Shown piece after piece: positions 26,142 through 34,889 of a stretch of 64,000 nucleotides of DNA (positions within the stretch are counted from its first letter, which is position 1; each line of letters starts with the position of its first letter). This DNA is from Planctomycetota bacterium (lineage in GTDB: Bacteria; Planctomycetota; Phycisphaerae; UBA1845; UTPLA1). Under the pieces are notes generated by a model that searched no databases, was not told the DNA's origin, and saw only the letters and a program-made list of their open reading frames with translations. The DNA lies in assembly GCA_003576905.1 (NCBI GenBank), contig QEVG01000008.1:82410-146409 (forward strand), written 5' to 3'. A program made the translations under genes and the position numbers.

Positions 26142-26717
26142 ATGAACGCGATTCGAGGGGCCATCCTTGCGGCGGCGGCGCTGTGCATGCACGCGTCGGC
26201 AGCGCGGGCCGAGACCATCTACGACTTCACGTACGTCAGTACGCGGGACAACGCGAACAACAACGCGGCCCATCTTCTCAATACGGGCGTGCGGGTCGTG
26301 CCGGGCGACATTCTTCACATCGTGGGAACGGGTCAGATTCATGTCGGCGGGCCGTACTATGTCATGTCGAATTTCGACATGGGTCTGATCTCTCCCGCGA
26401 ACACAAGCCAGCTCATTCGCAGTTACCGGGGCGTGGGCGGAAACTTTTCGGCTGAGCCGATTCCGCTGGCGGGGGAGAGCGTCCTGTTCCGGCAGGATCG
26501 CGCGAATCTGTACGATGACCACGATCTCGACATCGTGGCGACCGCGCAGTCGGAGGGGTTCCTGTACATCGGGATCTTCGACAACTGGTTCGCGGACAAT
26601 ACCGGCCAGCACAATCTGAGAATCACGATTCTGCCGGAGCCTGCGTCCGGCCTCCTGGCTGCGCTTGGCGGCATTGCCCTTCTCGGTCGCCGGCGCGGTC
26701 GGTCGGCAGGCCGGTAA
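26142..26717 (+). CDS. Secreted PEP-CTERM protein
   Basis: A GGAGGGGGGAG ribosome site fixes the ATG at 26142, and a signal peptide follows (MNAIRGAILAAAALCMHASA, cut after ARA). The 191-residue product is a mostly beta extracellular domain of unknown type, with a segment VVPGDILHIVGTGQIHVGGPYYV. The C-terminus LPEPASGLLAALGGIALLGRRR is a PEP-CTERM signal: PEP motif, hydrophobic helix and Arg cluster. In established systems an exosortase cuts at PEP and the protein goes to the surface or the exopolysaccharide matrix. No exosortase gene is in this window. The function of the body is unknown. Confidence 0.78.
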   Translation: MNAIRGAILAAAALCMHASAARAETIYDFTYVSTRDNANNNAAHLLNTGVRVVPGDILHIVGTGQIHVGGPYYVMSNFDMGLISPANTSQLIRSYRGVGGNFSAEPIPLAGESVLFRQDRANLYDDHDLDIVATAQSEGFLYIGIFDNWFADNTGQHNLRITILPEPASGLLAALGGIALLGRRRGRSAGR

Positions 26718-27131
26718 TTCCGGCGACGGAAACGCCGGTTTGACAATTCATCGACGCCTTTAACCAACCGATAGTAAGCAGGATAAATGCCAGCCGGGCG
26801 TGGTCCGGTATTGGCCCGCTTTGCAGCCTCGCGCTTGCGGGACTAGAATCGTCCGGCTAGCGCTCGCGGCACACTCGCGCGGGCGGGGGCGCCTCGCGGC
26901 TCGGGCGGAGGACCTGGGGAGTTGATTTGAGCGGCTCGCACCAGGTCCGAAGCGTTCGGCGTGACAAGGGGTTTGTCACGTACGCGCGACCAGAGGCGAA
27001 GGCGGAGTCGGCCGTTCGCGGGGGCGGACGGGCCGACGGACCTTCGAAAAAGGACTGACCACGGCTCACGGAGCAGAAAGCCCGGCGCGGCGCAGGCCGA
27101 TCCGGGGGCTCAAAGAGAGGGAACCCATCAC
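26718..27131. other. Intergenic region upstream of clpC
   Basis: The 414 bases between the PEP-CTERM gene and clpC include an AT-richer patch near 26735-26800 and a promoter-like pair at 26821-26849. Direct CIRCE-type (TTAGCACTC) or CtsR-type operators, which often control clpC, were not seen. The frame of clpC is open upstream to 26961, but that part is Arg-rich and not homologous to ClpC. Confidence 0.45.
26821..26849 (+). promoter_or_regulatory. Possible clpC promoter
   Basis: TTGCAG at 26821-26826 and TAGAAT at 26844-26849 are exactly 17 bases apart. The -35 match is only partial. It lies about 280 bases before the clpC start, leaving a long leader. Confidence 0.35.
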
Positions 27132-29684
27132 ATGTTCGAGCGATTCACCGATCGAGCGCGGAAGGTCATGGCCCTGGCCAATCAGGAAGCCCAGCGCTTC
27201 AATCATGAATACATCGGGACCGAGCACATCCTGCTCGGCCTGGTCAAGGAAGGGTCGGGCGTGGGGGCCAACGTTCTCAAGAACCTCGACGTGGACCTTC
27301 GCAAGGTCCGAATGGAGGTGGAGAAGCTGGTCAAGAGCGGCCCGGACATGGTCACGATGGGCAAGCTTCCACAGACGCCGCGCGCGAAGAAGGTGATCGA
27401 GTACGCAATCGAAGAGGCGCGGAATCTGAACCACAATTACGTGGGGACCGAACACCTGCTTCTGGGGCTGCTCCGTGAACAGGACGGCGTGGCGGCCCAG
27501 GTGCTCATGAACCTTGGCATCAAGCTTGAAGAAGTCCGTGAAGAAGTCCTCAACCTTCTGGGTGCTGGTGTGGAAAACGAAGATGCAGGATCGGCCGGCG
27601 GCGAGCCCGGCGCGTCGGCTTCGACGGGTCGCAAGGGCGGGAAATCTCGGACGCCGGCGCTGGACTCGTTCGGCCGCGATCTGACGGAAATGGCCAAGAG
27701 CGGCAAGCTCGATCCGGTGATCGGCCGGGAGAGTGAGATCGAGCGGCTGCTCGTCGTGCTCTGTCGGCGTTACAAGAACAATCCCGTGCTGCTCGGCGAG
27801 GCGGGCGTGGGCAAGACGGCGATCGTCGAGGGCCTGGCCCAGCGGATCGTCAACAACGACGTTCCGGAGCTGCTTGCCGACAAGCGCATCGTCGTGCTGG
27901 ATCTCGCGATGATGGTGGCCGGAACGAAGTACCGCGGCCAGTTCGAGGAGCGCATCAAGGCGGTGATGAACGAAGTCCGCCGGGCGCGGAACGTGATCCT
28001 GTTCATCGACGAGCTGCACACACTGGTCGGGGCGGGCGGCGCGGAGGGCGCGATCGACGCATCGAACGTGCTGAAGCCGGCCCTGTCGCGCGGCGAGATC
28101 CAGTGCATCGGCGCGACGACGCTGGATGAATACCGCAAGTACATCGAAAAGGACGGCGCGCTGGAGCGCCGATTCCAGCAGATCATCGTCGAGTCGCCCT
28201 CGCGCGAGGAGACGCTGCTCATTCTCAAGGGTCTTCGCGACCGCTACGAGGCCCACCACCGCGTCCAGATCACCGATGACGCCCTGCTGGCCGCCGTCGA
28301 GCTGTCGATGCGGTACATCCCGTCGCGGGTGCTGCCCGACAAGGCCATCGACGTGATCGACGAGGCCGGGGCGCGCGTCCGGCTGAAGGCGATGACCAAG
28401 CCCGAGGAGCTGAGCAAGCTCGAAGAAGAGATCAAGAAGCTGACGATTGAGAAGGACGAGTCGGTCCGCAACGCGGACTACGAGCGGGCGGCGGCGCTGC
28501 GCGACAAGGCCCTCCAGCTCGCCTCCGAAAAGGACCGGATGGAGCGGGAGTGGCACGAGCACCGCAACGAGATCGACGGCGTCGTCGACGGCGAAATCAT
28601 CGCCGAGGTCGTCAGCAAGATGACCGGCGTGCCGCTGACCCGTCTGGAGAAGGAAGAGGCGCAGCGCCTGCTCGAACTCGAGACCGAACTGCACAAGAAG
28701 GTCATCAGCCAGGAAGAGGCGATCAGCGCCGTGGCGCGAAGCGTCCGCCGCAGCCGCAGCGGGCTGAAGGACCCGAACCGGCCGATGGGCAGCTTCATCT
28801 TCATCGGCCCGTCCGGCGTCGGAAAGACGCTGCTGGCCAAGAGCCTTGCCGAATTCATGTTCGGCAGCGAGGAAGCGCTGATCACCATCGACATGTCGGA
28901 ATACATGGAGAAGCACAACGTCAGCCGCCTGATCGGCGCGCCGCCCGGCTACGTCGGCTACGAGGAGGGCGGGCAGCTCACCGAGCGGATCCGCCGTCGC
29001 CCGTATGCGGTCGTGCTGCTCGACGAGATCGAGAAGGCGCACCCGGACTGCTTCAACATGCTGCTTCAGATCATGGAGGAAGGGCGGCTGACCGATTCGT
29101 TCGGCCGGCATGTGGACTTCCGCAACGTGATCCTGATCATGACGAGCAACATCGGGGCGGACAAGATCACGCATCAGACGACGTTCGGCTTCGAGAAGCG
29201 CGACGAGAACATCACGTACGAGAAGATGAAGAACACGCTCAAGACGGAGCTGGAAAACTACTTCCGGCCCGAGTTCCTCAACCGCGTGGACGAAGTCGTG
29301 GTGTTCCACAAGCTTCAGCACAAGGATCTCACGCGCATCGTCGAGCTGGAAATCCGCAAGGTGTACAAGCGGCTGGCCCAGCAGGGCCTTGAGCTTGAGA
29401 TTGCCGACGACGCCAAGGAATTTCTGCTTCAGAAGGGCACCGATGAAAAGTTCGGCGCGCGACCGCTGCGCCGGGCGATTGAGCAGTATCTCGAGGATCC
29501 GCTCAGCGAGAATCTGCTCCGAGGCGCCTACAAGGGCAAGAAGAAGGTGCGCGTGACGCTGGCGGAGAGCGCGGGCGAAGGCGCACTCTCCGGCGACGAA
29601 AAGGTTGAGAAGCGTCTGGCCTTCGAAGGCGTCGATGAAGACACGAAGGAGCCCGCGCTGGCCGGCGCCGGCGAGGGCACGTAA
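27132..29684 (+). CDS. clpC: ATP-dependent Clp protease ATP-binding subunit ClpC
   Basis: The 850-residue Hsp100 unfoldase has the complete ClpC layout. Two N-terminal repeats start [20 protein letters not shown] and carry [14 protein letters not shown]. The first AAA module has Walker [10 protein letters not shown] at about residue 221. A UVR-type middle region ([15 protein letters not shown]) follows near residue 450. The second AAA module has GPSGVGKT at about residue 558, and [13 protein letters not shown] is its Walker B. A GF-containing loop ([11 protein letters not shown]) is a likely ClpP contact. It unfolds substrates for ClpP in the cytoplasm, with adaptor proteins. clpP is not in the window. 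The start ATG is family-typical; the longer upstream frame is spurious. Confidence 0.95.
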   Translation: MFERFTDRARKVMALANQEAQRFNHEYIGTEHILLGLVKEGSGVGANVLKNLDVDLRKVRMEVEKLVKSGPDMVTMGKLPQTPRAKKVIEYAIEEARNLNHNYVGTEHLLLGLLREQDGVAAQVLMNLGIKLEEVREEVLNLLGAGVENEDAGSAGGEPGASASTGRKGGKSRTPALDSFGRDLTEMAKSGKLDPVIGRESEIERLLVVLCRRYKNNPVLLGEAGVGKTAIVEGLAQRIVNNDVPELLADKRIVVLDLAMMVAGTKYRGQFEERIKAVMNEVRRARNVILFIDELHTLVGAGGAEGAIDASNVLKPALSRGEIQCIGATTLDEYRKYIEKDGALERRFQQIIVESPSREETLLILKGLRDRYEAHHRVQITDDALLAAVELSMRYIPSRVLPDKAIDVIDEAGARVRLKAMTKPEELSKLEEEIKKLTIEKDESVRNADYERAAALRDKALQLASEKDRMEREWHEHRNEIDGVVDGEIIAEVVSKMTGVPLTRLEKEEAQRLLELETELHKKVISQEEAISAVARSVRRSRSGLKDPNRPMGSFIFIGPSGVGKTLLAKSLAEFMFGSEEALITIDMSEYMEKHNVSRLIGAPPGYVGYEEGGQLTERIRRRPYAVVLLDEIEKAHPDCFNMLLQIMEEGRLTDSFGRHVDFRNVILIMTSNIGADKITHQTTFGFEKRDENITYEKMKNTLKTELENYFRPEFLNRVDEVVVFHKLQHKDLTRIVELEIRKVYKRLAQQGLELEIADDAKEFLLQKGTDEKFGARPLRRAIEQYLEDPLSENLLRGAYKGKKKVRVTLAESAGEGALSGDEKVEKRLAFEGVDEDTKEPALAGAGEGT

Positions 29685-29711
29685 GGCCCACGCTCCATCA
29701 AGGCTCCCTTC

Positions 29712-29751
29712 GGCGGCCTCGCGGGTTCACCTCGCGGGGCCGCCTTCGTTC
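29712..29751 (+). terminator. Rho-independent terminator after clpC
   Basis: GGCGGCCTCGCG at 29712-29723 pairs with CGCGGGGCCGCC at 29733-29744 (12 pairs, one G-U) around a nine-base loop. A short T-rich tail TTCGTTC follows. It lies 28 bases after the clpC stop codon. Confidence 0.7.
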
Positions 29752-29783
29752 GGTAACGGCGCGGGCCGGCGCGCTTGCGCCGG

Positions 29784-29812
29784 TTGACACCGCGCGATTC
29801 AATGTCTACATT
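29784..29812 (+). promoter_or_regulatory. Sigma70 promoter of the ACP/adenylation operon
   Basis: A perfect TTGACA at 29784-29789 and TACATT at 29807-29812 are separated by 17 bases. This is the best promoter match in the window, 78 bases before the acyl carrier protein gene and just after the clpC terminator. Confidence 0.7.
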
Positions 29813-29889
29813 CGCCGCCGTCCACCGCGTCAATTCTTGAAACATATCGCCCGGTTTCGGGCCGGGACGCCGGTTGGGAGGACGAAAGA

Positions 29890-30150
29890 ATGCCTGCCAC
29901 GATGGCCGACACGCGTGACCGCATCCGCAACTATCTCTTCGGTACGCTGATCCCGACGCCGCGCGAGGCGTGGCCCGCGGACGACGCCGATCTGTTTGAA
30001 AACGGCATGGACTCGCTGCGGCTGATGCAGATACTGGTCTTCATCGAGCAGGACGTCGGCGTGCACCTTCCGGACGAAGAAGTGACCCACGAGCGCATGA
30101 GCACGGTCCGGTCGATCGTGGAGTTTGTGGGGCGACACCGCCGGAACTGA
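29890..30150 (+). CDS. Acyl/peptidyl carrier protein
   Basis: The 86-residue helical protein contains FENGMDSLRLMQILVFIEQ. The Ser of DSL is the phosphopantetheine attachment site, preceded by the usual acidic and Gly residues. A GGGAGGAC ribosome site lies upstream of the ATG. It is not the fatty-acid ACP type: the acidic helix II of AcpP (GADSLDTVELVMALEE) is only partly matched. The second helix with IEQDVGVHLPDEEV resembles stand-alone carriers such as DltC. The adenylating enzyme gene begins 21 bases later, so this protein is most likely the carrier loaded by it. Confidence 0.85.
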   Translation: MPATMADTRDRIRNYLFGTLIPTPREAWPADDADLFENGMDSLRLMQILVFIEQDVGVHLPDEEVTHERMSTVRSIVEFVGRHRRN

Positions 30151-30171
30151 GCGCTGGCCGGCGGGCGCATC

Positions 30172-31710
30172 ATGGCCGAATCACTGTATCAACTTCTGGC
30201 CGCGTCGGCCGAGCGCTATCCGGATCGAACGGCGGTGGACTTCGCCGGGCAGCGCATGACGTACCGCGCGTTGCGCGAGGGCGCCGACCGGATGGCCTCT
30301 CTGCTGGCGGAGTTCGGCGCGGAGCCGGGCCGGCAGGTGGCGTTCTGTTTCCGCAAGTCGATCGACGCCCTGATCGCGCTGTTCGGGATCATCCGTACCG
30401 GCGCGGCATACGTGCCGCTCGACCCGACCTGGCCTGCGGGACGCTGCGCGATGATCTGCGAGGATGCGGGAATCGCCCTCTGGGTCGGCGCGGCCGCGCC
30501 GCCGCCGCCGGTGCGAGTGCAGACAGCGATTACGGCGGCCCCCGCCGAAGGGACCGTTCCGCTCTCTGCGTGGCGCGACTCCTCGCCGATAAGCGGCGAG
30601 CCCCCTGCGCCCGACGGCGGCGTCGCGAATGTCCTGTTTACGTCCGGCTCAACCGGGCGTCCCAAAGGGGTTCGGATCACGACGCGAAGCCTGCTTCACT
30701 TCTCGATGTGGGCGGTGGATGCGTTTGGGGTTTGTCCGGACGATCGGCTGGCGAATCACGCGCCGTACAATTTCGACCTGTCGACGCTTGATATTTTCGC
30801 GGCGGTCCGCGCGGGGGCGGCGGTAGTTCCGGTGCCGGAGCGAGTGAAAATGTTTCCGTTCGAGATGGCACGGTACATCGCCGAGCAGAAGATCAGCGTG
30901 TGGTACTCGGTGCCGTCGGCGCTGATGATGATGCAGCAGCGAGGCAAACTGGCCGAACACGACATGTCCGCTTTGCGACATGTCATCTTCGCGGGCGAGG
31001 TCATGCCGAAGCCAGCCTTGCGGGCGATTGCCCGTGATCTGCCCGGCGCGGCGCTGACGAACCTGTACGGCCCGACGGAGACGAATGCCTGTACATATCA
31101 TCGGGTGACGCCGGAGGACCTGGCGAGTGACGACGCAGTGCCGATCGGGCGGCCGATATCCGATACGCGCGTGTGGATTGTGGATGAGGCGTTGCGGCCG
31201 GTAGGCGGTTCCGAGTCGGGCGCGCAGGGGGTGTCCGCTTCGGCGGGGGAGCTGCTCGTGGCGGGGCCGACGGTGACCGCAGGGTATCTGGGCGACGCTG
31301 AATTGACGGCAGGGAGACTGGTGCCCGCGCCCGGTGGCGACGGCGTCGCGTATCGGACGGGCGACCGTGTGCGTGTCCGGCGGGACGGGGCGCTGATGTT
31401 CGAGGGCCGGATTGACCGCATGATCAAGAGCCGGGGACACCGGATCGAGCCGGGCGAGATCGAGGCGGCGCTGGCGGGGCATCCCGGCGTGCAGGAGGCG
31501 GCGGTCGTGGCGCTGCCGGACCCGGTTTTCGGCAGTCGGATCAAGGCCTGCGTGGCGCCGCGGGCGGGACGAACGCTGACGGACGCGGAGCTGATTGCCC
31601 ATTGCCGCGAGCGTCTCCCGCCGTACATGGTGCCTGACGTGTGGCAGTATTATGAGCGGCTGCCGCGGACGGACCGGGAAAAGGTGGACCTGTCATTGCT
31701 GTCCGTCTGA
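30172..31710 (+). CDS. Stand-alone amino acid adenylation enzyme (ANL superfamily)
   Basis: The 512-residue enzyme has the adenylation core motifs in order: AAYVPLDPTWP (A2), LFTSGSTGRPKGV (A3), NFDLSTLDIF (A4), LYGPTETN (A5), GELLVAGPTVTAGYL (A6), YRTGDRVR (A7), FEGRIDRMIKSRGHRIEPGEIE (A8) and PRTDREKVD (A10, with the catalytic Lys). It therefore activates a carboxylate as the acyl-AMP and should pass it to the carrier protein encoded just upstream. The binding-pocket Asp of alpha-amino-acid enzymes appears present in NFDLST. No condensation or reductase domain is fused. The pair looks like DltA/DltC, but no dltB or dltD is nearby, so the acceptor is unknown. Confidence 0.82.
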   Translation: MAESLYQLLAASAERYPDRTAVDFAGQRMTYRALREGADRMASLLAEFGAEPGRQVAFCFRKSIDALIALFGIIRTGAAYVPLDPTWPAGRCAMICEDAGIALWVGAAAPPPPVRVQTAITAAPAEGTVPLSAWRDSSPISGEPPAPDGGVANVLFTSGSTGRPKGVRITTRSLLHFSMWAVDAFGVCPDDRLANHAPYNFDLSTLDIFAAVRAGAAVVPVPERVKMFPFEMARYIAEQKISVWYSVPSALMMMQQRGKLAEHDMSALRHVIFAGEVMPKPALRAIARDLPGAALTNLYGPTETNACTYHRVTPEDLASDDAVPIGRPISDTRVWIVDEALRPVGGSESGAQGVSASAGELLVAGPTVTAGYLGDAELTAGRLVPAPGGDGVAYRTGDRVRVRRDGALMFEGRIDRMIKSRGHRIEPGEIEAALAGHPGVQEAAVVALPDPVFGSRIKACVAPRAGRTLTDAELIAHCRERLPPYMVPDVWQYYERLPRTDREKVDLSLLSV

Positions 31711-31723
31711 GTTGCGGCGGGGT

Positions 31724-32950
31724 TCATTGGACGATCGCGTCGGCGAAGGCCGCCACGTCATGTTCGGTGACCTGTCCGTCGCCGTTGATATCGGCGTTGT
31801 CATACCTGCACTCGGGGTGCATCGCTTCATACTGCGGCCGGTCGGTGAGGGCCTGGACAAATCCGTCCACGTCGAGACCGTCCAAGACGCCGTCGCAGTT
31901 CATGTCTCCGGGGGTCCAGGCGACGCGGACGGCGCCGGAGATCCTCCCGTCCGGGTGGTTCGGAATCGGCACGACGAGGTGCGCGCGCTCCGTCATGAGG
32001 GCATGAAGCGCTATGGCAGGCAGCGCGACGTCGCCCGCGATCATTACCGTCGCATGCGGATCAGACGAATGCGCGACCAGTGACGGGGCAAGATCCATCA
32101 GCGTCGGCCCGAACTCGCCGTCGCGGAGGTGAACCTGCGTGATGCTTCCGGCCGGCACGGCCTCCACGATGAGCAGCATGGAGAGCCTGGCCTCCAGGGG
32201 ATCGACGAGGGTCATCATCTCGCCGCAGGGGAAGTCCAAGTCGCCCGGGCTCGGCGTATTGGAAGGCGGCAGGAGCGAACCGCCGAATGCGCGCGCCGAG
32301 GGCGAGCCCACGTGTCGCCCGATCGATCCGTGCATGATCACGACGCGCGGACCGAGGAGCGGGCCGGGCGTTGTTCCGGAGAAAACGCCAACGACAGCGC
32401 CGTACATGTCCATGTGCCCGGCTGGGTGGTGGCGAATGCCGGAGATCCTGCGGGCGCGTGCCCCGAAGGGTCCGAAGGGCGGTTCGATCAGCGAGACGCC
32501 GAAGTTGAAGGTATAGCACTCGGGAATGATCGGGTTGGGCGGACAGGGCGGCCAGGTAACGACGTCGGTGGGGTGGGGCGCGGAAACATGGCGGGACGTG
32601 CCACGCGCGCTGACATCAAGCCCGGGATTCACGATGATGCGCGTCGGTGTGATCATCGAGTAGTCCGACAGGCACCAGCATGCCGGGTTGAACATGTGCG
32701 TTTCCCAGAGATACGGCGCGGGGTCGGGATCGGGAACCGGGGGCGGCAGGGGGCCCAGACCGATGAAGTCGTGAACGCCGGCAAGCGGGTTGATTTCGAG
32801 CCCGCCCTGGACATACCACTCGGTGGTCTCAAGCTTGAATGCCGGGATGGGGTCGGCCGTGGCGCTTCCGGCGAAACCGACTGTTGCGGCAAGGGCGAGT
32901 GCAGGGTGAAGAAGGACGTGGGACCATCTGAGTAGATGTGTGCGAATCAT
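31724..32950 (-). CDS. Secreted dockerin-like protein with CHRD-like region
   Basis: AGGAG before the ATG at 32950 sets the start; an in-frame alternative lies 27 bases upstream. A signal peptide follows (LALAATVGFAGSATA). The middle of the 408-residue protein resembles a CHRD (chordin) domain, with SITQVHLRDGEFG and a closing HPDGRISGAV, though the fit is partial. The C-terminus has GDMNCDGVLDGLDVDGFVQAL and NADINGDGQVTEHDVAAF, two dockerin-type calcium half-sites. Pro-rich and Cys-containing stretches lie near the N-terminus. It is predicted to be extracellular; the function is unknown. It shares strand and C-terminal repeat with the next gene upstream, and is convergent with the adenylation gene 13 bases away. 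Confidence 0.72.
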   Translation of the reverse strand: MIRTHLLRWSHVLLHPALALAATVGFAGSATADPIPAFKLETTEWYVQGGLEINPLAGVHDFIGLGPLPPPVPDPDPAPYLWETHMFNPACWCLSDYSMITPTRIIVNPGLDVSARGTSRHVSAPHPTDVVTWPPCPPNPIIPECYTFNFGVSLIEPPFGPFGARARRISGIRHHPAGHMDMYGAVVGVFSGTTPGPLLGPRVVIMHGSIGRHVGSPSARAFGGSLLPPSNTPSPGDLDFPCGEMMTLVDPLEARLSMLLIVEAVPAGSITQVHLRDGEFGPTLMDLAPSLVAHSSDPHATVMIAGDVALPAIALHALMTERAHLVVPIPNHPDGRISGAVRVAWTPGDMNCDGVLDGLDVDGFVQALTDRPQYEAMHPECRYDNADINGDGQVTEHDVAAFADAIVQ

Positions 32951-33055
32951 TGCAGTCTCCTGTCTCGGCTCGCACAAGGATCGTGCCGGCTCTTCTCTCC
33001 GCGTCGTACGCGGTCGGGGCCGGCGTCGGCCCCGTCGACACCGCGATGAAAGGCA

Positions 33056-34615
33056 TTAAGGGATAAGTAAATCAAGCAACCCCTGCATATCGAGGTGCGT
33101 CACCAGGCCGTCGCCGTCCAAGTCGCCATTGAGGTAGCTGCAATCCGGAAAGCGGCTTTCGTACACGGCGCGATCCGTGAGCGCGAGGATGAATCCCTCT
33201 ATGTCCAGAGCGTTCACTACACCATCGCAGTTCATATCACCCGGCAAAGAGGGCGGTGGAGGCGGATTGATGATGATCGCGCCTGTCGCGCCCGGCGAGA
33301 GGGAAGTCGTCCCGAAGATGACGCCGCCCATCGTGACCGAGTATGCCGGGTCGAAGTAGATTTCGAGCCGGTCGCCGGCATAGTTGATCTGTGCGCCGTA
33401 TTGCGGTGCGCGCGGCGCGAGGCGCTGGAAGAGCGCCTGACAGATGATCGGCCCGTCGGTCTGGAAGTTCAGTTCCTGGGCGGAGATCTGCGCGGTGAGT
33501 TCGCCGACGTCGGTCACGATGCCTGCGGTGAAGATGGCGGGCTGGCCGTCGGCGGCGAATGGGTCGAAATGACCCGGGAAGATGGCCTGGCCCGATTCGA
33601 CGTTGAGCCCGAGCACCTGGTCCTTTGCTTCGCCGGTTCCCATGTCGATGAACCGAACCTGCGAGCCGGGCAGAACGGCGTGGACACCGCACATGGCGGG
33701 GTCGGCCACCGGCGCAACGCTCATGCCGGCGGTCTGAAGGGCCTCCGCCGCGAGGTTTCGCTTGTGTTCGGCCGTCATGCCGGGCATGGGAAGGACCTGA
33801 ACCGTGGCGCCAAGGGGCGGCGCGGCGGGCGGAGTAATTTCAAGGGTAAAGGTGCGCGGGCTGGTGTTTGTCGGATCGTCGAAACCGAAGATGATCGGCG
33901 GCGGGGGCGGCAGTTCAAGATCCGCGGCGCAGCCGGGGGAGGGCGAAGTGGTGCCGAAGATGATCCCGCCCTGGGTGACGGTGTACGCCGGGTCGAAATA
34001 GACTTCGAGCCGGTCGCCGGCGTAGTTGATCTGCGCGCCGTATTGAGGGGCGCGCGGGGCGAGGCGCTGAAAGAGCGCCTGGCAGATGATCGGGCCGTCG
34101 GTCTGGAAGTTCAGTTCCTGCGCGGAGACCTGCGCAGTGAGTTCGCCGACGTCGGATACGATGCCCGCGGTGAAAATGGCGGGCTGCATGTTCGGGCCGA
34201 TTGGTTCGAAGAGTCCTGTGAACGCGGTGGTTGCCTGCGTGGCGTTCGGCGTTGTGATGACGTCTGCTGATTCCCCGGTCGCGCCGGTGCTGAAGTCGAT
34301 CTTCCGGAGGTTTGGGCCACCGTCGATTTTTAGTTGTCCCGGCGTCGGGAGGGCTTCGGCAGGAATGCCCGCGGCGGTGAGGGCCGCGGCGATGGCAGCC
34401 GCCTTTGCGGCCGGCGTCGCGTGCAGCACGGGGTCGATCAGCACCGGCACGAGGGCCGTTGAACCGTTGAGCCGGGTGATCTGCACGTCAAGTGGCTGGG
34501 GCGATGTGCAGGTCGGCGGGCTGACGCTGACGGTGATAATGGCCGCCGGCGCGGCGACCGGGCAGAGCAGGCACGCGACGATTGCGACTAGGAATCTTCG
34601 ATCCGCGAGGGACAT
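33056..34615 (-). CDS. Secreted protein with duplicated domain and dockerin-like repeat
   Basis: A GGAGG ribosome site and signal peptide (MSLADRRFLVAIVACLLCPV) fix the ATG at 34615. The 519 residues contain two copies of a beta-rich domain of about 215 residues. Each ends with TAGIVxDVGELTAQxSAQELNFQTD and LAPRAPQYGAQINYAGDRLE, which are almost identical between copies. The domain family is unknown to me. After a Pro-rich linker, GDMNCDGVVNALDIEGFILAL and GDLDGDGLVTHLDMQGLLDLL form a dockerin-like calcium pair. It is extracellular or surface-bound by prediction. The copies are near-identical at DNA level, showing recent duplication or gene conversion. Confidence 0.7.
   Translation of the reverse strand: MSLADRRFLVAIVACLLCPVAAPAAIITVSVSPPTCTSPQPLDVQITRLNGSTALVPVLIDPVLHATPAAKAAAIAAALTAAGIPAEALPTPGQLKIDGGPNLRKIDFSTGATGESADVITTPNATQATTAFTGLFEPIGPNMQPAIFTAGIVSDVGELTAQVSAQELNFQTDGPIICQALFQRLAPRAPQYGAQINYAGDRLEVYFDPAYTVTQGGIIFGTTSPSPGCAADLELPPPPPIIFGFDDPTNTSPRTFTLEITPPAAPPLGATVQVLPMPGMTAEHKRNLAAEALQTAGMSVAPVADPAMCGVHAVLPGSQVRFIDMGTGEAKDQVLGLNVESGQAIFPGHFDPFAADGQPAIFTAGIVTDVGELTAQISAQELNFQTDGPIICQALFQRLAPRAPQYGAQINYAGDRLEIYFDPAYSVTMGGVIFGTTSLSPGATGAIIINPPPPPSLPGDMNCDGVVNALDIEGFILALTDRAVYESRFPDCSYLNGDLDGDGLVTHLDMQGLLDLLIP
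33288..33545 (-). repeat. Direct repeat copy 1 (C-terminal domain copy)
   Basis: This segment is about 85-90 percent identical by eye to 33932-34188. It encodes the repeated APRAPQYGAQINYAGDRLE and TDVGELTAQ regions. Most differences are at third codon positions, so the protein is under constraint. Boundaries are approximate. Confidence 0.75.
33932..34188 (-). repeat. Direct repeat copy 2 (N-terminal domain copy)
   Basis: This is the partner of the repeat at 33288-33545, in the same orientation and about 644 bases away inside the same gene. Boundaries are approximate. Confidence 0.75.
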
Positions 34616-34889
34616 TCGACGCCTCCGTTTCAGACGCGAGACCAAAGGCCGTGATTGACACGTCTGGGAAGGGAAAGCGACGAACGCGGAGGAGGAGGGC
34701 GAAGAATCTCAGCACGGGGCAGGAGGTCGTAACATGCACAGTGAGAGGCGCTTACAACGGTACACGGCAGCGATTTCAGAACGGTCAAGCCCGCCAATTG
34801 ACCGGGTCATGGCAGGAGCCAGTTCTTCACCTTGAGGCCCGCAACGAGCGGAAGCTGACTGTCGGAAGTGAGTAATGTCAGCTCGTTGG

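Noticed and set aside
27066..29321. Open frame of 751 codons on the minus strand across clpC
   Set aside because: It is the antisense shadow of a certain ClpC gene in GC-rich DNA, rich in Leu/Asp/Val/His, with no family motifs.
30172..31710. dltA assignment for the adenylation enzyme
   Set aside because: No dltB or dltD is nearby and the organism looks Gram-negative, so D-alanylation of teichoic acid cannot be supported.
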